A DNA stretch of 64,000 nt, from assembly GCF_037975245.1 (NCBI RefSeq), contig NC_092583.1, positions 12,751,264 through 12,815,263 on the forward strand, read 5' to 3'. The notes beneath the pieces are model-generated. The model did not search any database. It was not told where the DNA came from and saw only the letters and a list, made by a program, of their open reading frames with translations. Shown here one piece after another: positions 1-20,330 of the stretch. How positions within the stretch are numbered: the first letter of the stretch is position 1; every line of letters starts with the position of its first letter. This DNA is from Apostichopus japonicus (Eukaryota; Echinodermata; Holothuroidea; Aspidochirotida; Stichopodidae). A program made the translations under genes and the position numbers.

Positions 1-205
1 CAGAGTCTCATACTGGCGTATGTGGCGCTAAAGAAGAAGTTTTGTGGCTATCCATATATCCCAAGCCCCCTCTTCCGAGATCCCCCACTGGATAATGTAA
101 TATGTACCTCGATAGTCACACATTATAAAAGTATATTTCAACTTGATATCTTGACTTCATATTATTTTCTCAATCGATCTTCTGCCATGTACATTTTCTC
201 GTCAG

Positions 206-3200
206 CATCGATCAGCCGTGGAACGGAAACCGACTTTGAGAAAGTAGAGGAACCGAAAAAGAGTGAAGAAATTAGTCTCAATGATAGCTTTGGGATTTGG
301 ATGGGTGAAAATACCTCTACACCACAGAAAAAATGTAAGTGCTTTGAAAATGGAATAATCGGTTATACTTTGGTTCCCTGCAAATTTCGTCTATGAGAGT
401 ATATCTATACTGATTTCTGCAACTTTTTTGTTGTTGAAGAGAATGAAGTTCAGGCACAGATCCAGGGGAGGGGTTTGTGTGAGTGTGCACACTCCTCTAC
501 TCAACCCCACACACAAACTAAAAGTAATTCTTAGCACAACTTTGCTTGTGGACCTAATTATTAACCTACAGTTACTTGAAGTCTAAATATACCGCGTCTA
601 AATTAATTTACAGCATTAAAAGGATTCAGTAATAGGTAACGTTATTGTTTTGCCTGAATAAGAGGAACCTTATCCGATTATCTTAGTTTAGTTTAGTAGA
701 AAAGTATGATCAGGAGGGACAATCAAGTCCCCATCAAGGACCCTACATGAAAGGGAAAAACCCCGAAGACACTTTATGAAACTTTATTACACTTTATTGC
801 GTGTAATTCCGACATTGCCGTTTCTTAGATATTGCTAGTTGAAGTTGTTGCATCGGTATCACAAGATACCTCGAAGTTGGATGTCATAGCTGATGCACAT
901 TGACAAAAACGTTTTCTTTCTTTCATTTTTTTTTTACCAAATTGTATTTGCTGTGGTTGCAACTTTCATTGCAGGTGTTGTGAAGCTTATATAGTAAAAA
1001 GGTACACGAGTGTTGAAGTGTACACATTTTCTGATGCATCCACTTTTAAGGTAGACAATTTATTGTAAAGTTTGAAGGGAAAAAATAACTTTGTTTTACT
1101 CTTAATTGTTAGTCTATATAGGGCATTGCAACGGTTATCACTTGCACTTTTGGTACAAAACTTGTAAAATTCAACTGAACTTATCGAAAACGGCGTGTAT
1201 GAATTCAATTGAAAATTTCAATAGGATACTGAAATCGTATTCCTCTTTAACATGGCTCAGAAATATTGTTTGTTTTATTCAGATACCACATATTGTGATT
1301 ATTATTATTATTGTTTTCAGGTCTATCCGCAGATTCCCCAGTTTGGTTTACGCATAGTCAAATCAAAATCAATGACCACTCAGCTCACTCAATCGTTCTT
1401 TTTGAAGAACCTACGTCATCTCCCGACTCAAAACCGACGCTGGATTCAGCACCGAATCAACGTAAGCAGAACAGCTCGCCAACTGAGTCCTCTACAGAAT
1501 CTACAGTAAGTCCCATACGAGGCTCGGTAGATCCGCAAAAGCTCAATTTTAGCCCCGTCGGGCAAGAAATAGATGAATCTGGTACCTTGCTATTTTATCC
1601 ATCTGGAAAAGTTTACTTTCGTAAAGGAAACGATGAAGCAGTCAACAGAGAAATGGAAACCAGTTGTCCGACCAACGAAACGGATTGTACAATTTCTCCT
1701 TCTGAACTTGACAAAACCCGACCGATCTTAGAGCCCGTTAGTTTTATGACAGATCCCGAGATTGGCAAACCTGATCTCAAGTTGGAATTCGTTGATGAAG
1801 ATATTGGAGAGGCAGAGACCGATGGTCAAATTGAGAGCGAAATTAGAAATGGGAGTGCTTCTCATGAAGCAACCGTAAAGGGCGTGCCACCGGGAACTAG
1901 TTTGACGGGAGTCCGTTTGGGACGAGACGATTTCACAAAGCAAGGCAATCAGAACTTACACTGTAATTATGAAAACATTGGTAAGGTGAAGACATCCGAC
2001 CACCAAAATAAAGCCCCGCTGAAAACATCCAGCGTAGCAAATACTGACAAAGGAAATAACCTCTCAAAGGGTCATAGAATAGTCGAAAGGAGGAAGTGGG
2101 AAAATAATGGCATTATTGATTATAATTGGGCAGAGGATAAAGAGAACATGTCACCGCTGATACCCCGGCAACGAAGAAGCAGGAAAGGGATCGCTCTAAA
2201 GGTTGATGACGTCATCAAGAACTTTAATGACGCAATGGATGACTTGAAGGATACACGTCAAGACATTAATGTTCGCGCATATTCCGTTCATGAGAGTATG
2301 ACAGAAAAGAACAGTGGATCAGCGCTTCCAGTCCACGAAACCAAACTTTATTCACCGTTTCCGTCGTTGTCAACAGACATTGCAGATACAAAGAAACTGC
2401 ATGAGAGAGGCGACCGAACGATGCAACTGCGTGACGTCACAAATAAGTTGGTTCGTGGTCAGTACAAAGCACCGAGCCAAGTGCAATTTCGGAGCCCATC
2501 GGCGGTACGATCGAGAACCCTTCCAACCGGACGAAACTGGAGCAACGTCCCTGATAAACATATTTACTGTAACCTCCCGTCTATGATGTTCCCTTGTCTG
2601 AGCCAACAGGATACAAGAAGCAAAGATACTAGTACTTTTCAATCAGAACATTTTCCTGAAAATGTTATTTTTAATAATAGACTCGATGAAATAAAGGACT
2701 GTGGTGAAGTTCGTAGAAGAGATTGTAAGACAGTTGCACATCATGAGTCGACGGCAAGCGGTTCACAGCTTGGCGCCAGACAAGTTGATATGAATGAAAA
2801 CTTTGTTGCAAGGGGGGACGTGAACAGGACACCAGAAGAACTCATTAAACCAGCCAACTCAAACATCCAAGCACATCATCAATCCAACTCAGTTCCTTAT
2901 ACCAACTCTAACGGTTATGCGCATGCCCAAACGGTGAGAATATCTAGCAACGAGACAGCGACACACGCACCAGACCGCCCCAAAATATTCGCACCACCCT
3001 ATGGAACGCCCTCTTCAGTTGCTCCTCAAGGGAAGAAACATGACTGTCGGGATCAAATTGAACATACCGTAGACGCCGCTTCTAAACAATACCGTCAGAT
3101 TTCTTTACATAAAAAAGTACCGATTGAGTCTGTTCTATATACGACAGAAACTTTGTCCTCTGATACCCGAACCGCTCCTTCACGCCACCTTGACCGTGAA

Positions 3201-5737
3201 ACAGATAAACACCGAGGGAATAGCTTGTCAGAATTCGAGTCCAAAATCACTCAAAAGCAAACTACAGCTAAAGAAAGATCATCGATTACTTGTCCCGACC
3301 GATCGGAAGAGCGATTGATAAAGACAGCTGTCGGGAAAAAGGTCCCAAAGTTACTAGAGTTCTTTGAGACACATTCTACATCACCCAGGACAACCAGACC
3401 AAAGTCACAACGGAGTTTAGTCTCGTCTGTTCAGTCGTCGGTGTCAGATCGAATCAATGAACTAGAAACTAAAACTCTGATCGCATCGAGCAACCAACAA
3501 AACAGTGTTCGTCGTTCGTTAAGCGGGAAGCCCTCTGAAGAGAACGATCGTATTCCATCAGCCTCGAGAGAAAATGTTACGAATCATCGATTCCGCAGAT
3601 CATTGCCAACCTCATTGTCAAGTCGTACAATCCCAGATCAGTTTACAAACATGGTGACAACTGATATAGACAGAGGGGGAAGGTCATCGAAAGGTAGAAG
3701 AAGTGATACTTTTTATTACTTCGAAGAAAAGAAGAAGAAGAACTTTCAGGCTGCAGAAAATGGAAGAGTTCCCAGAATGCAACTTCAAGGGAAACGTCCG
3801 GCCAAGGAGGCCATTTTGCTGTGCGATTATCAACCCGATGTTGCTGGGAAAAAAAAAGTCGTTTCCTTTCAACGAGGGGAGGTTGTACAAATTCTCAGCA
3901 ATTGGTTTGCTGGTCAGGTTCGAGTTCGAAAGTATCCAAACAAAACTGAGGCTACTCTACCAAGGAACTGTCTGTTTTTCATCAGTGGTGGTGGTATGTA
4001 TATATGACACAACTACAAATTAATCAGTATACTTGCAGCTTATTTCGTAATCGTGTTATAGTAAAAGCGCCCTCAGATTCGAAGAAAGATATATTTCGAA
4101 AACAAATGAAAATTTTCGTTCCCCAACTTCCCTCTTTAGTGATTGTTTTAATTCATTTTCGATTTAATCATTTCAGTATCGGTGCAAAACATTGAGCTAT
4201 AACCAACTTGTAACATTGCAATTGGCTATAGCTCAGACTTGTTTATTCTTTTACTTCAAGTTGTATACGTCACTTCCTTCTCAGAAATAGCCAGGTGCCT
4301 GTCTACCCTTAAACGCACATAGGCTATCCACTGTAGAAAAGATACAATTTCTCGTAAAATCCCGTGTTATTTTGAAATGTCTGGAATGAAGGTATACTGC
4401 TCTCTGTAACATGGTCTACATGCTCTTCGTTCATAGACTAGCGTAACAATTCCGATCGATGGAACCAGAACCATTGAGTAACAGTGGCGGAGCGTCCATA
4501 CAGTCAGGTGGGGCGGATGCCCCCCCCCCCCTGACGGACTCAAATGGACTGCTGGCGCCCTTTTCAGCTTTTTACCACTTTTTATTTATTCGCGATTATT
4601 GGCTTTTTTATTGCGCGCTCATCTACCTATTGACATTTGTCACATTTTGTTGGCGATGACACCTATTTATTCTTCGTTTATCTGCAAATTAGTAAGGCCC
4701 GGAAAGGGTCATTTCCGGCGATCTAGGGAGTATCTTCACTCAAAAAAATTTCTGTACTCTCCGCGCCAACCTGTGGTGGCGCTCCGCTTAGATAGTGTCG
4801 AAAGCGCCCCTACAGACCATTCTCGCCCCCTCTGACCAATACCCCTAGCTCCGCCACTGTTGAATAATGAGTTGTATACACTATAATATCACCTTCATTT
4901 GCAGTATCAATAATTGAGAGAAACGACTTCGACAGGTCTACGAAAGATACCGGCAACAAGAATGAAAATAGATTCACGGATATGAAGGTAAGCTCGAACG
5001 TTTGAAAATCATTTCAGACTGACATTAAGTGTATTATCATTTTGCATAGAATCTGTTGACTACTCTAATGCCATAATCACATTGCAAGAGAGCTGTATAC
5101 CTTTCAAATTTCATTTCATATTCTGCGCAATGATCAGTTTGGTTTTCTATGTGATTGACACAAAGACTTGAATGTTGTTACCGGCTAAAACCCAATCTAA
5201 AGCTCAAAAATACTTATACAGCCGTAACAATATAGTTGTTTGTATTTATTCTTGATGAATGTTTTTAATTCTGTAGGTCAGGTACGTACATGACACCCAC
5301 CCCCCCCCTCTCTCCCTTCCATATTCCTTCCCCTCCGCCTTACATTCGGCATATAGTTTTGTGAGCTCGTGGACTATACTATAGTAATAAAGCGGTCCCA
5401 AAATTTGAACAAGTTTTCAAGTACTTATTCAGAGTCAAACTTCATTTTATAACATTCCGAATGTTCGCAAGAATGATATTTTCTGCCTTCAATGTTTCAG
5501 CGTCGTCATAGTAACGGTGGTTACCTATTGGAACCTTACTTGGTTGTTCAGCCACATATTGCTGGAGGTGTAGATGAGGTGACTATTTTACGGGGAGAGG
5601 TAGTTATCATGAACTGTAAACAAACCGATAGCAAGAACTCCGATTGGGCGAGAGTCTACGTACCACGGACACAAAGCTTTGGTCTTGTACCTTTATCGGT
5701 CACTCAACCGTTATCGTTCGAACCCGACCCAACTTAA
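206..5737 (+). CDS. SH3-domain protein, 3' exons (5' end outside window)
   Basis: Four exons are supported: 206-334, 1321-3993, 4905-4987 and 5501-5737. Junction phases are 1, 1 and 0, and joining them keeps one open frame of about 1,039 residues to a TAA. Acceptors are good (a TTATTATTGTTTTCAG at 1320, TTTGCAG at 4904, TGTTTCAG at 5500), and donors read GTAAGT, GTATGT and GTAAGC. The 2.67-kb second exon encodes a Ser/Thr/Arg/Lys-rich, low-hydrophobicity, probably disordered region. Its last 65 residues look like an SH3 domain: AILLCDYQP (ALYDY-like), then VSFQRGEVVQIL, WFAGQVRV and LPRNCLFF. The last exon gives a second SH3-like domain: YLVVQPHI, DEVTILRGEVV, WARVYVP and FGLVPLS. I do not recognise the family. 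A scaffold or adaptor role is inferred only from the SH3 folds. The first exon opens with two bases completing a codon, so at least one exon lies upstream of the window. Confidence 0.8.
4482..4859. mobile_element. hAT-like MITE in the SH3 gene intron
   Basis: A 378-bp element begins CAGTGGCGGAGC and ends GCTCCGCCACTG, perfect 12-bp terminal inverted repeats. It is flanked by TTGAGTAA and TTGAATAA, an 8-bp target duplication with one mismatch. The terminal CAGTG fits the hAT pattern YARNG, and 8-bp duplications are typical of hAT. No transposase is present. Its inner part (near 4695-4800: GTCATTTCCGGCGATCTAG, then CGCGCCAACC, GGTGGCGCT, TAGATAG) is shared with elements at 24497-25829 and 28798-29177. 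Confidence 0.8.
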
Positions 5738-5758
5738 TTCGATTCATGCAGCATCTTG

Positions 5759-5764
5759 AATAAA
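5759..5764 (+). terminator. Polyadenylation signal of the SH3 gene
   Basis: A canonical AATAAA lies 21 bases after the TAA stop of the SH3-domain gene, in AT-rich DNA. The short spacing suggests a very short 3' UTR. The cleavage site itself cannot be seen. Confidence 0.55.
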
Positions 5765-8339
5765 TGCGGTAGTACCTTATATACTTGTATCAACTATATA
5801 ACCTAAACACATATACTTAAATATAAATCTACATGTCTTTAACGCTTGGATTTATACCATTATCAATCGTTAAGCCGTTGACATTCGAATCTGAATATCG
5901 ACTTTAACAGTAAGTATACTTGTGAATGTATTAGTCGCTTTGGAAAAAGGGTTGGGAGAGGAGGGGGGTGGGGTTGGTTGAAGGAGGTTCATTCGCCGAA
6001 GAAGCCGTATCGTTTAGAGTCGCATTCCCACTTCCGCTACTAGAAGTTGTGGACTGTTTTTTTTTTTTGCATGTTCATAAATATGCTACGTCGTGTGTTC
6101 AGTCATCAACAGTCGGCCTTTATATAATGTCTACGCCTTAATATTGTTAAAAACAATTCTAGAATTGTATACATCTCGACTTTCAGTACAATGTAAATTT
6201 ATATTTTACTGTCAACATTTTTCACGTTAAAAATATCGTTGCCAAGGTACTTCAGTATTAATCACTCAAGAAAACCAACCCGGACATTTTCAACTTTCAT
6301 CTTTTTTAAAGTAAAATACTATTGGAGCTCATTACAGAAAAACCGTATCGGAAGTGTCGAAACTATTTACCAAAATGAACTCCTCGAAATCTCGTTTCGC
6401 ACAAATATCGTAAACTAGACACTGACGTAAGCAATGCGTTGTGAAGACGAGACCTAAAAGTCTGACGTCATACGACTGACGTCACACGACTTATGGAAGA
6501 ATGGTGCTTATTTCATTTATTCTTTATTATCGGAATTAACATAAATGATAAAGAGACAATATTGGCGAAGTTTTAATATTTACATAACATATTTTAAAGA
6601 AACATAAACCTCGACCGCTACCTCCGTTTTACTCATTTAGCAATGCGATAATTATAAATTTTATGATAAAATTAAGAGACAGGAAAAGACATTACCTCAC
6701 TTTTTTTGTTTTCGTCACTGTTTTTCTCTATCATTTTTCCCCTTCCAATTTTGTTTTGTCTATAAGTTTTTTTTTGCTTCGAATATATTGAAGAAAAAAA
6801 AATAACGTAAGTAACAAATACGTGTAAAGCAAAATGTCGGCCTTCATAAACAAGTTATTGCATTTGGAATTCAAAATTACTCTTGGAGGATAACTTCATG
6901 CAATACTTTAGTGTGGGTATATGCCTTTCTAATACACAGATATTATGGTTGACCTCAATTTCTGTTTTGCGTCTATAGTTTCAAGATATTCAATCAGTGA
7001 AAATCTTTTTAATTCATCCCTTGAAAACGTTCCTTTATGACGGCAAAGTTGTGTCATCATGTTTTTTTTGTTAAATGATATTAGCATTTAAATGATAAAT
7101 GCTGCTTCTGAGGTAGTGGACAATACTTGGATCGCCACTGTGTGCTAGACTTGTTACTCCAGTCGCTTATATTGATTCCCTTGGCTGACATTAATACGTA
7201 CTGTTTAGTGTCATATAGGATATACCTACACTGGTTTGCGGATATGTTAAGAAAAAGATAATTATCATTTCATGATAATTGTATTATAATCATAATATAT
7301 TTTTTATACGTCTTAATATACCGAACGTTTCTGAGTTTATTGTTTTTCTGCTGCAAAGTTATGCAACTTTCGGGTAATTAGGCGTACCATAGTAATTAAT
7401 GCAATAGCAACTCAAATCCGATACGCAAAATAGGTTAGGCATGGTAGATAGACACTTGAATTGTTTTTGTTTACAAACTTCACAGTTGTATCATTATATA
7501 CTTCATTGAAACCTACATATTCAGCCTATCCCGAAAATTCATGAAAATGGTATATCCGCGGAGGTCCTTTGTGCGCCGGGGTTCGTTCTGCATTTGTCTA
7601 ATCTACAATTAGTGACAAGGATCATAATAAAGTAAGAACAACTCCAGCATCAATGAAATCATTTAATTTTATTTATTTTATTCACAGTGTTCTTTGAAAT
7701 TGTAGGTCTGTTCATCGAAAAGAAAAAAATAGGATAAAAACAGAAAGAAAAAAACGAATACTTTACTTAATATTGAACTAAAAGTGTAAGTGTGTTTCGC
7801 AAAAAAAAAGAAGATAAAAGCAATGAAGACGATAAAGTTGTATTTAATATTGAACTAAATACGTAGAGAAAGAAATGAAGAAATGAATTGCAGTTTTTTG
7901 TTGATCCGAATGTTAATTATAAAAAGGGTTAAGAAAATATTGCATTTGTAAAAATTTAGTAAATCATGTTATGTATTAAATTGGAAAGATTTCTTTGATA
8001 ATATTAAAATATTTAAAAATTATAACATCTTAGCATCGGTAAATGACTTTTTCTTTTTTAAAGATCTGAGCTAAATTTAAAATGACATAGTTTATAAGAA
8101 ACTCTATACCACGGCGTATACTCATCATTTTCAACAACTGGTTGCGTTTCGGAACTGGCGATGGGGAGGGGAAGGCGGAGGTCGAAGCGGGACGAGGTGG
8201 ATACAGCCCTTGGGCCCGGGGTGAATTAGAGGGACCGGAAATATTGGATAACGAATAATTGTAATGAAAAATTTAAAAAATCAGTTTGATAAATTAAAAA
8301 AATTGATGACATTATGGAGGGAATAATTAGATCAGTAAA
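5765..8339. other. Intergenic DNA between SH3 gene and first carboxypeptidase gene
   Basis: This is AT-rich sequence with many short homopolymer runs and no convincing exon on either strand. Several TTTATT motifs (AATAAA on the minus strand), for example near 7670-7680, could end the minus-strand carboxypeptidase transcript, but none can be chosen from sequence. The only other structure noted is a cluster of CRE-like sites. Confidence 0.5.
6423..6484. promoter_or_regulatory. Cluster of CRE-like sites
   Basis: Two perfect TGACGTCA palindromes (6463-6470 and 6477-6484) start 14 bp apart, and a related TGACGTAA sits at 6423-6430. TGACGTCA is the consensus for CREB/ATF factors. The cluster lies about 700 bp past the SH3 gene end and 1.9 kb past the 3' end of the carboxypeptidase gene, so which gene it would serve is unclear. 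Chance occurrence of three sites in 62 bp of AT-rich DNA is unlikely, but function is inference. Confidence 0.35.
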
Positions 8340-15869
<7,530 letters not shown>

Positions 15870-15989
15870 ATTAACAAATTCCGAATTTCAAACCTGTGAG
15901 AAGGAAATGTATATTCATATTTATTTTGGCTTTTTTTCATAATCAAGTTAACCGTGATAATATGATAATTTCAGGCTTCATGAATGCCA

Positions 15990-16375
15990 GTACCGAACTG
16001 AGTGCATTTGCCTGCAAGTACGCAGTATTGTAGTGCGCGTGGAGTGCTTGCAGTATTATAGGAAGAACTTTGCAAATGCATAGTATTGTAGTGCGCGTTG
16101 AGTGCTTGCAGTCTTTAGGAAGAACTTTTCGGTTGTTCATGGTGTGACTTTTTGGTCGGACAACTGCGTATAATCATGTAGGTACCTACAAAGTGAGGGC
16201 GCTTGTGAGAGCAGTGGCAGGCTGAGAATAAGTTGCCTACGCGGCTAGCCTTTGAAACTGCAAATGTACAGACACTTTATGAAAATTTAAGTTTCAACGT
16301 CTTGTCATGTAGGTATTGTTCACTTGGCAAGTAATGCCAATATTGTAGCGCGCACGCGCACTGCAATAATAAGAC
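15990..16375. mobile_element. Dispersed repeat, copy A (pair with 58905-59215)
   Basis: This stretch matches 58905-59215 closely over about 300 bp. Shared landmarks are AGGAAGAACTTTTCGGTTGTTC, CATGTAGGTACCTACAAA, a GAGGGCGC step, TACGC-GCTAGCCT and a second CATGTAGGTAT. Its ends carry related inverted motifs (TATTGTAGTGCGCGT left; CGCGCACTGCAATA right), suggesting a short DNA transposon. A part-copy of the left end (near 16020) is repeated about 60 bp before the next one. No coding capacity. Confidence 0.6.
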
Positions 16376-18787
16376 GATTTAGAAGTACGATGTTTCACTG
16401 TCTGTGTGTTTGGGAATTTAAAGTATTCTTCTTTTTTTTTCATTTGTTAACGTCGGAAATTTATCCCTGTATAGTTCCATCGCTGTTGGACTAATGTAAG
16501 GATGTTTAAAGAATGTATATTTTTTTATGACTATTGGTTATTTATTATTATAATTTTTCTTGCAGGTATACCTTCCCTTTCCTTTAAAGGGTTACTTTAG
16601 GTACAAACTTAATGTTGATAGTCTGTGTATAGACAATTGAAATGGAACACTAAGCGTTCAGCCCAAAGTTGCATTTTTGTATTATTTGAGAAATCAACCT
16701 TTAAATATCTGAGGCTCCTTCATATAACGTGGCTTGAAATACTTAATCATATGACCATGCACAAAGACCTCCGATGCAGCAGAAACTTTGTTAATCCCAA
16801 GATAAAAATGTAATTTTGAAATTGTCTAATGGACAAAAGGTGTTAAATGTCATCCCAAAGATACTCTTTTGTTCATATGACGTCAAAGGTCATGCATTGT
16901 TAGGCTGAATTATGATGCAAAAAAAAAAGACCAATAGACTTTAATACAAATTTACGCCTACGTGGATGAGTCGACGTTATTATAAATATAGGCTTAAAGG
17001 AGCACTTCCATTGATTCAGCATAATTATGCAAAGCGGAATATCTACAGTACTGTATAGCATGCACTCCTCTGTCTTGGATTATGACACATAGTCACGATT
17101 CGATTACAATTCTGATTATAAAAGTTATCCTTTAACGATCGAGTGAGGTATATGACCAGATTTCGGCAACTTACAATAGCAAAATTCAAATGACAACATC
17201 AAAAACGAAACAATGGTATATTATATAAAGAAATCCATTCGGTTATCTTTCAAAACAATTAAATATTAATAAAATTGTTTACATACCGTAAATACTCAAC
17301 TCAACTGTCTCCGATTGTTCAAAAACTTGGCAACCAAACCACACCAAGATTTGTCTTGTATGTTAACACAACATGTGATTCGTGATATGAAAATTCAGCA
17401 GCAAAGTGACTTGAATTTTTAATAATTTTTTTGCTATCCGACCACTCCTTTAAATATCAAATACTAAATATGGCATAATTTTGAATTAGTCATGAAAGAT
17501 TGTAAGCCGCGTTGAACGCATATGCACCTTAACTGTATACAATCTTCTTAAACTTGCCCCTGGTGAATTGAGTCAGTTCTCCGTGAATTTTTATTGAAGA
17601 CATTGATTTTTAAAAATGCGTATATATTTGAGAAATTTTTCTATTGAGAATGCTTCAAAAAGACGTGTAACAGCCATATATGTCTATAATGGACATATTC
17701 CGTAGGCGGGTATAAAAAATGAATATGCTATGAACGACTATATACCAACAGCATTGAAGAAATTGCATTGCTCTATTATATAGCTTCGTGAACTCATTTG
17801 TAAAATGGGTGGTTATAAATAATGTGATAATTTTGTTTATTTCTTTTTTTCGTTTTGGCAGATTGTCGTTTTAGCCATGAAATTTGATTTTAAAGCAGAA
17901 AGAATCCACGGAGGCGGGGGGGGGGGCCCATCTGAACAGGTAACAGGTTAAACGGTTTACAATAACAAGAAATAACCGTAGCTAACACATAATAATGAAT
18001 AGGTTTACCATATTTTTTAACGAGAGAGCACAATTTTGGGTTTATTTTTCTTTCCTGCTTTGATTTTTACAGGATCCCCCTCCCATCCCCCTCCCCCACT
18101 CCACTACAATTTGCGAAACATAAAATGTTTCTAAACTGAGCTTAACGGTATAATGAGTCACTAATTATAGGAGTGGTTAAATTAAGAGGATGCAGTGAAT
18201 ATGTGGCTTAGATTGAGGTTTATCAACTTTACAGGTGGTTGAGGGACCGTGCCCTCCTCTGACATGACCTTTCACAACATGATGAAAAAAATTAGATCAT
18301 AAACAAAGTACGCTACAGAATTTACAAATATTCCACCGCCTCACACAGCTTCCTTACATTATACCGATATTGTCTTATGTAAAGTTATTTCGGTAGTGCA
18401 ATTTCGATATGTATCAAATGTTTGGCCTCTCTTTCAATCGAACCCACATACATACACACACACATATATATAAATAAATAAACATATATTTGTATATAGT
18501 ATGTGATGTGTGCCATAGAAATTCTATTTTTCTAATTTCTATGGTGTGTGCATAAACCTGTCATATATTGTTATACTTATACAAAACTAAGTATAGAATA
18601 AGCTCGCGTACTCCGTCTCTATGACAACTAGAATGTCTAATGAATTTGGCGTCATTTAGAACAAAAACCATATGAAACGTAATCGAAGGTGAAGTGGATA
18701 TCCTTCATAGAGTAAAGTTGTTTTGTATTTGTCTTGTCAAGGTTAAATGTACGGGAAAAACTTGAATTACCGATAAAATGGAATGCT

Positions 18788-18894
<107 letters not shown>

Positions 18895-19734
18895 GGCTAG
18901 GTCACAATTAATAGGTCCCTATACCATATAATGAAGACTGACTAGAACATTAACTTTCATTAACGCTAGAAAAAGATAATATTAGGGAAGAGGCTTATAG
19001 TCTAAGTATTGAAAATTAATAAAACACAATTACATCTTACCTTAACAGTACGGAAAATATGTTACTTTAATGTTCCAAAGTCCGCGTGGATGAATCATAT
19101 GATTTAAGCCAACTCCCATGCTATTGTGCAATGAATCAAACTGTTTCTCTATGATCGACGTTGTCTATTAAAGGCTTAGTGTGTATATGGAATAATGCAA
19201 GTATCAACTGTTAACTATATAAGAATCAGGAGTATGTCCACGTTTAAAATTGTATAACTTTTGTATGATTCTCACATAGCAGAAACCTAGGTTCTATAGA
19301 AACGTTCCCTGCATGGGGTAATAAGTAACAATACCGAACAATAGCTAATGTGGGTCGTAGGAGGGATTGATTGTTTGTCAGGGTTCGGAGAGGTGAGTTA
19401 TGCCAAAATTGTTCATTGGGATACCATATATTGGACGATAAACGTAAAAATGAAAGATTTATTCACACATGATTGCAATATATACATAACACTTTTAAAG
19501 AAATAAATCTTTGCATCGTATGAAACTGAAACTCATTTATCAAGCGAAATATCGGGCAATTTAGAAAAATGATAATCTCATGTATGACCTGTTTGATGAG
19601 CAAATAAAGACAATTTACTAGAAAATTGAGTTTAATATAAACAGGCATCAGAGGCACAATGGTGGGTTCATTGAAAGTCAGAGAGGGACATTCCTAACCG
19701 GTGGGGGGGGGGGGGGAGGAGGAGTAAAATAAAC

Positions 19735-20330
19735 GGCCTCAACAAGGCTTTGCCCTTCTTAACCGTCCTTCTTGCCATTTGGGCTTACCTATTTGGAACT
19801 CAAGCTGGTCCTCAAGCCCTCAAATCCAGTAGGTCCCAAAATTGCATGGACCATTATTGAGGTACTATGAGTTGAGTGCAATTGTGTGCAAAGTCGAAAC
19901 AAAAAGGAAACTAACCTACACAGAGCCTATCACTTATATGCCAACTTCGGCTAGAGCAGACAAATCACATTGGTCCATATACCATATGCTGGGTCAAATC
20001 GAGGGCCTCGACATAAGGCATTTTCCTTCTAACCCCCCCCCCCCCCTTTGTCGCAATTTAGGCTAACCATTTGGAACCCAGACAGGACCTCCTCAAGCCC
20101 TCAAGCACGATAAATCCCAAATTAGATAAGAAACGTTTGTTCTACGCATGGGCCATTTTTTGGGTACTATATATGTTTTGAACCATTTGTGTCTTAAGTC
20201 GACCTAACGAAACTAGTCCAAAGAGAACCCACTTTAGTATGTCCACTCCAGGAGGAGACAAAACATTATCGGTTTACAAAGGTATGCTGGGTCTCTTCGA
20301 AGGCCTCAACATGGGATTTTCTTCTAACTC
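19735..20330. repeat. Diverged tandem duplication, about 290-bp unit
   Basis: Two adjacent segments share an ordered set of phrases: ATTTGGAAC, CCTCAAGCCCTCAA, GTCCCAAA or ATCCCAAAT, GCATGGACCATT or GCATGGGCCATT, GGTACTAT, AGTCGA, then ATGCTGGGTC and GGCCTC. The units begin near 19780 and 20065. Spacing is preserved but identity is moderate, so the duplication is old. No function is apparent. Confidence 0.55.
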
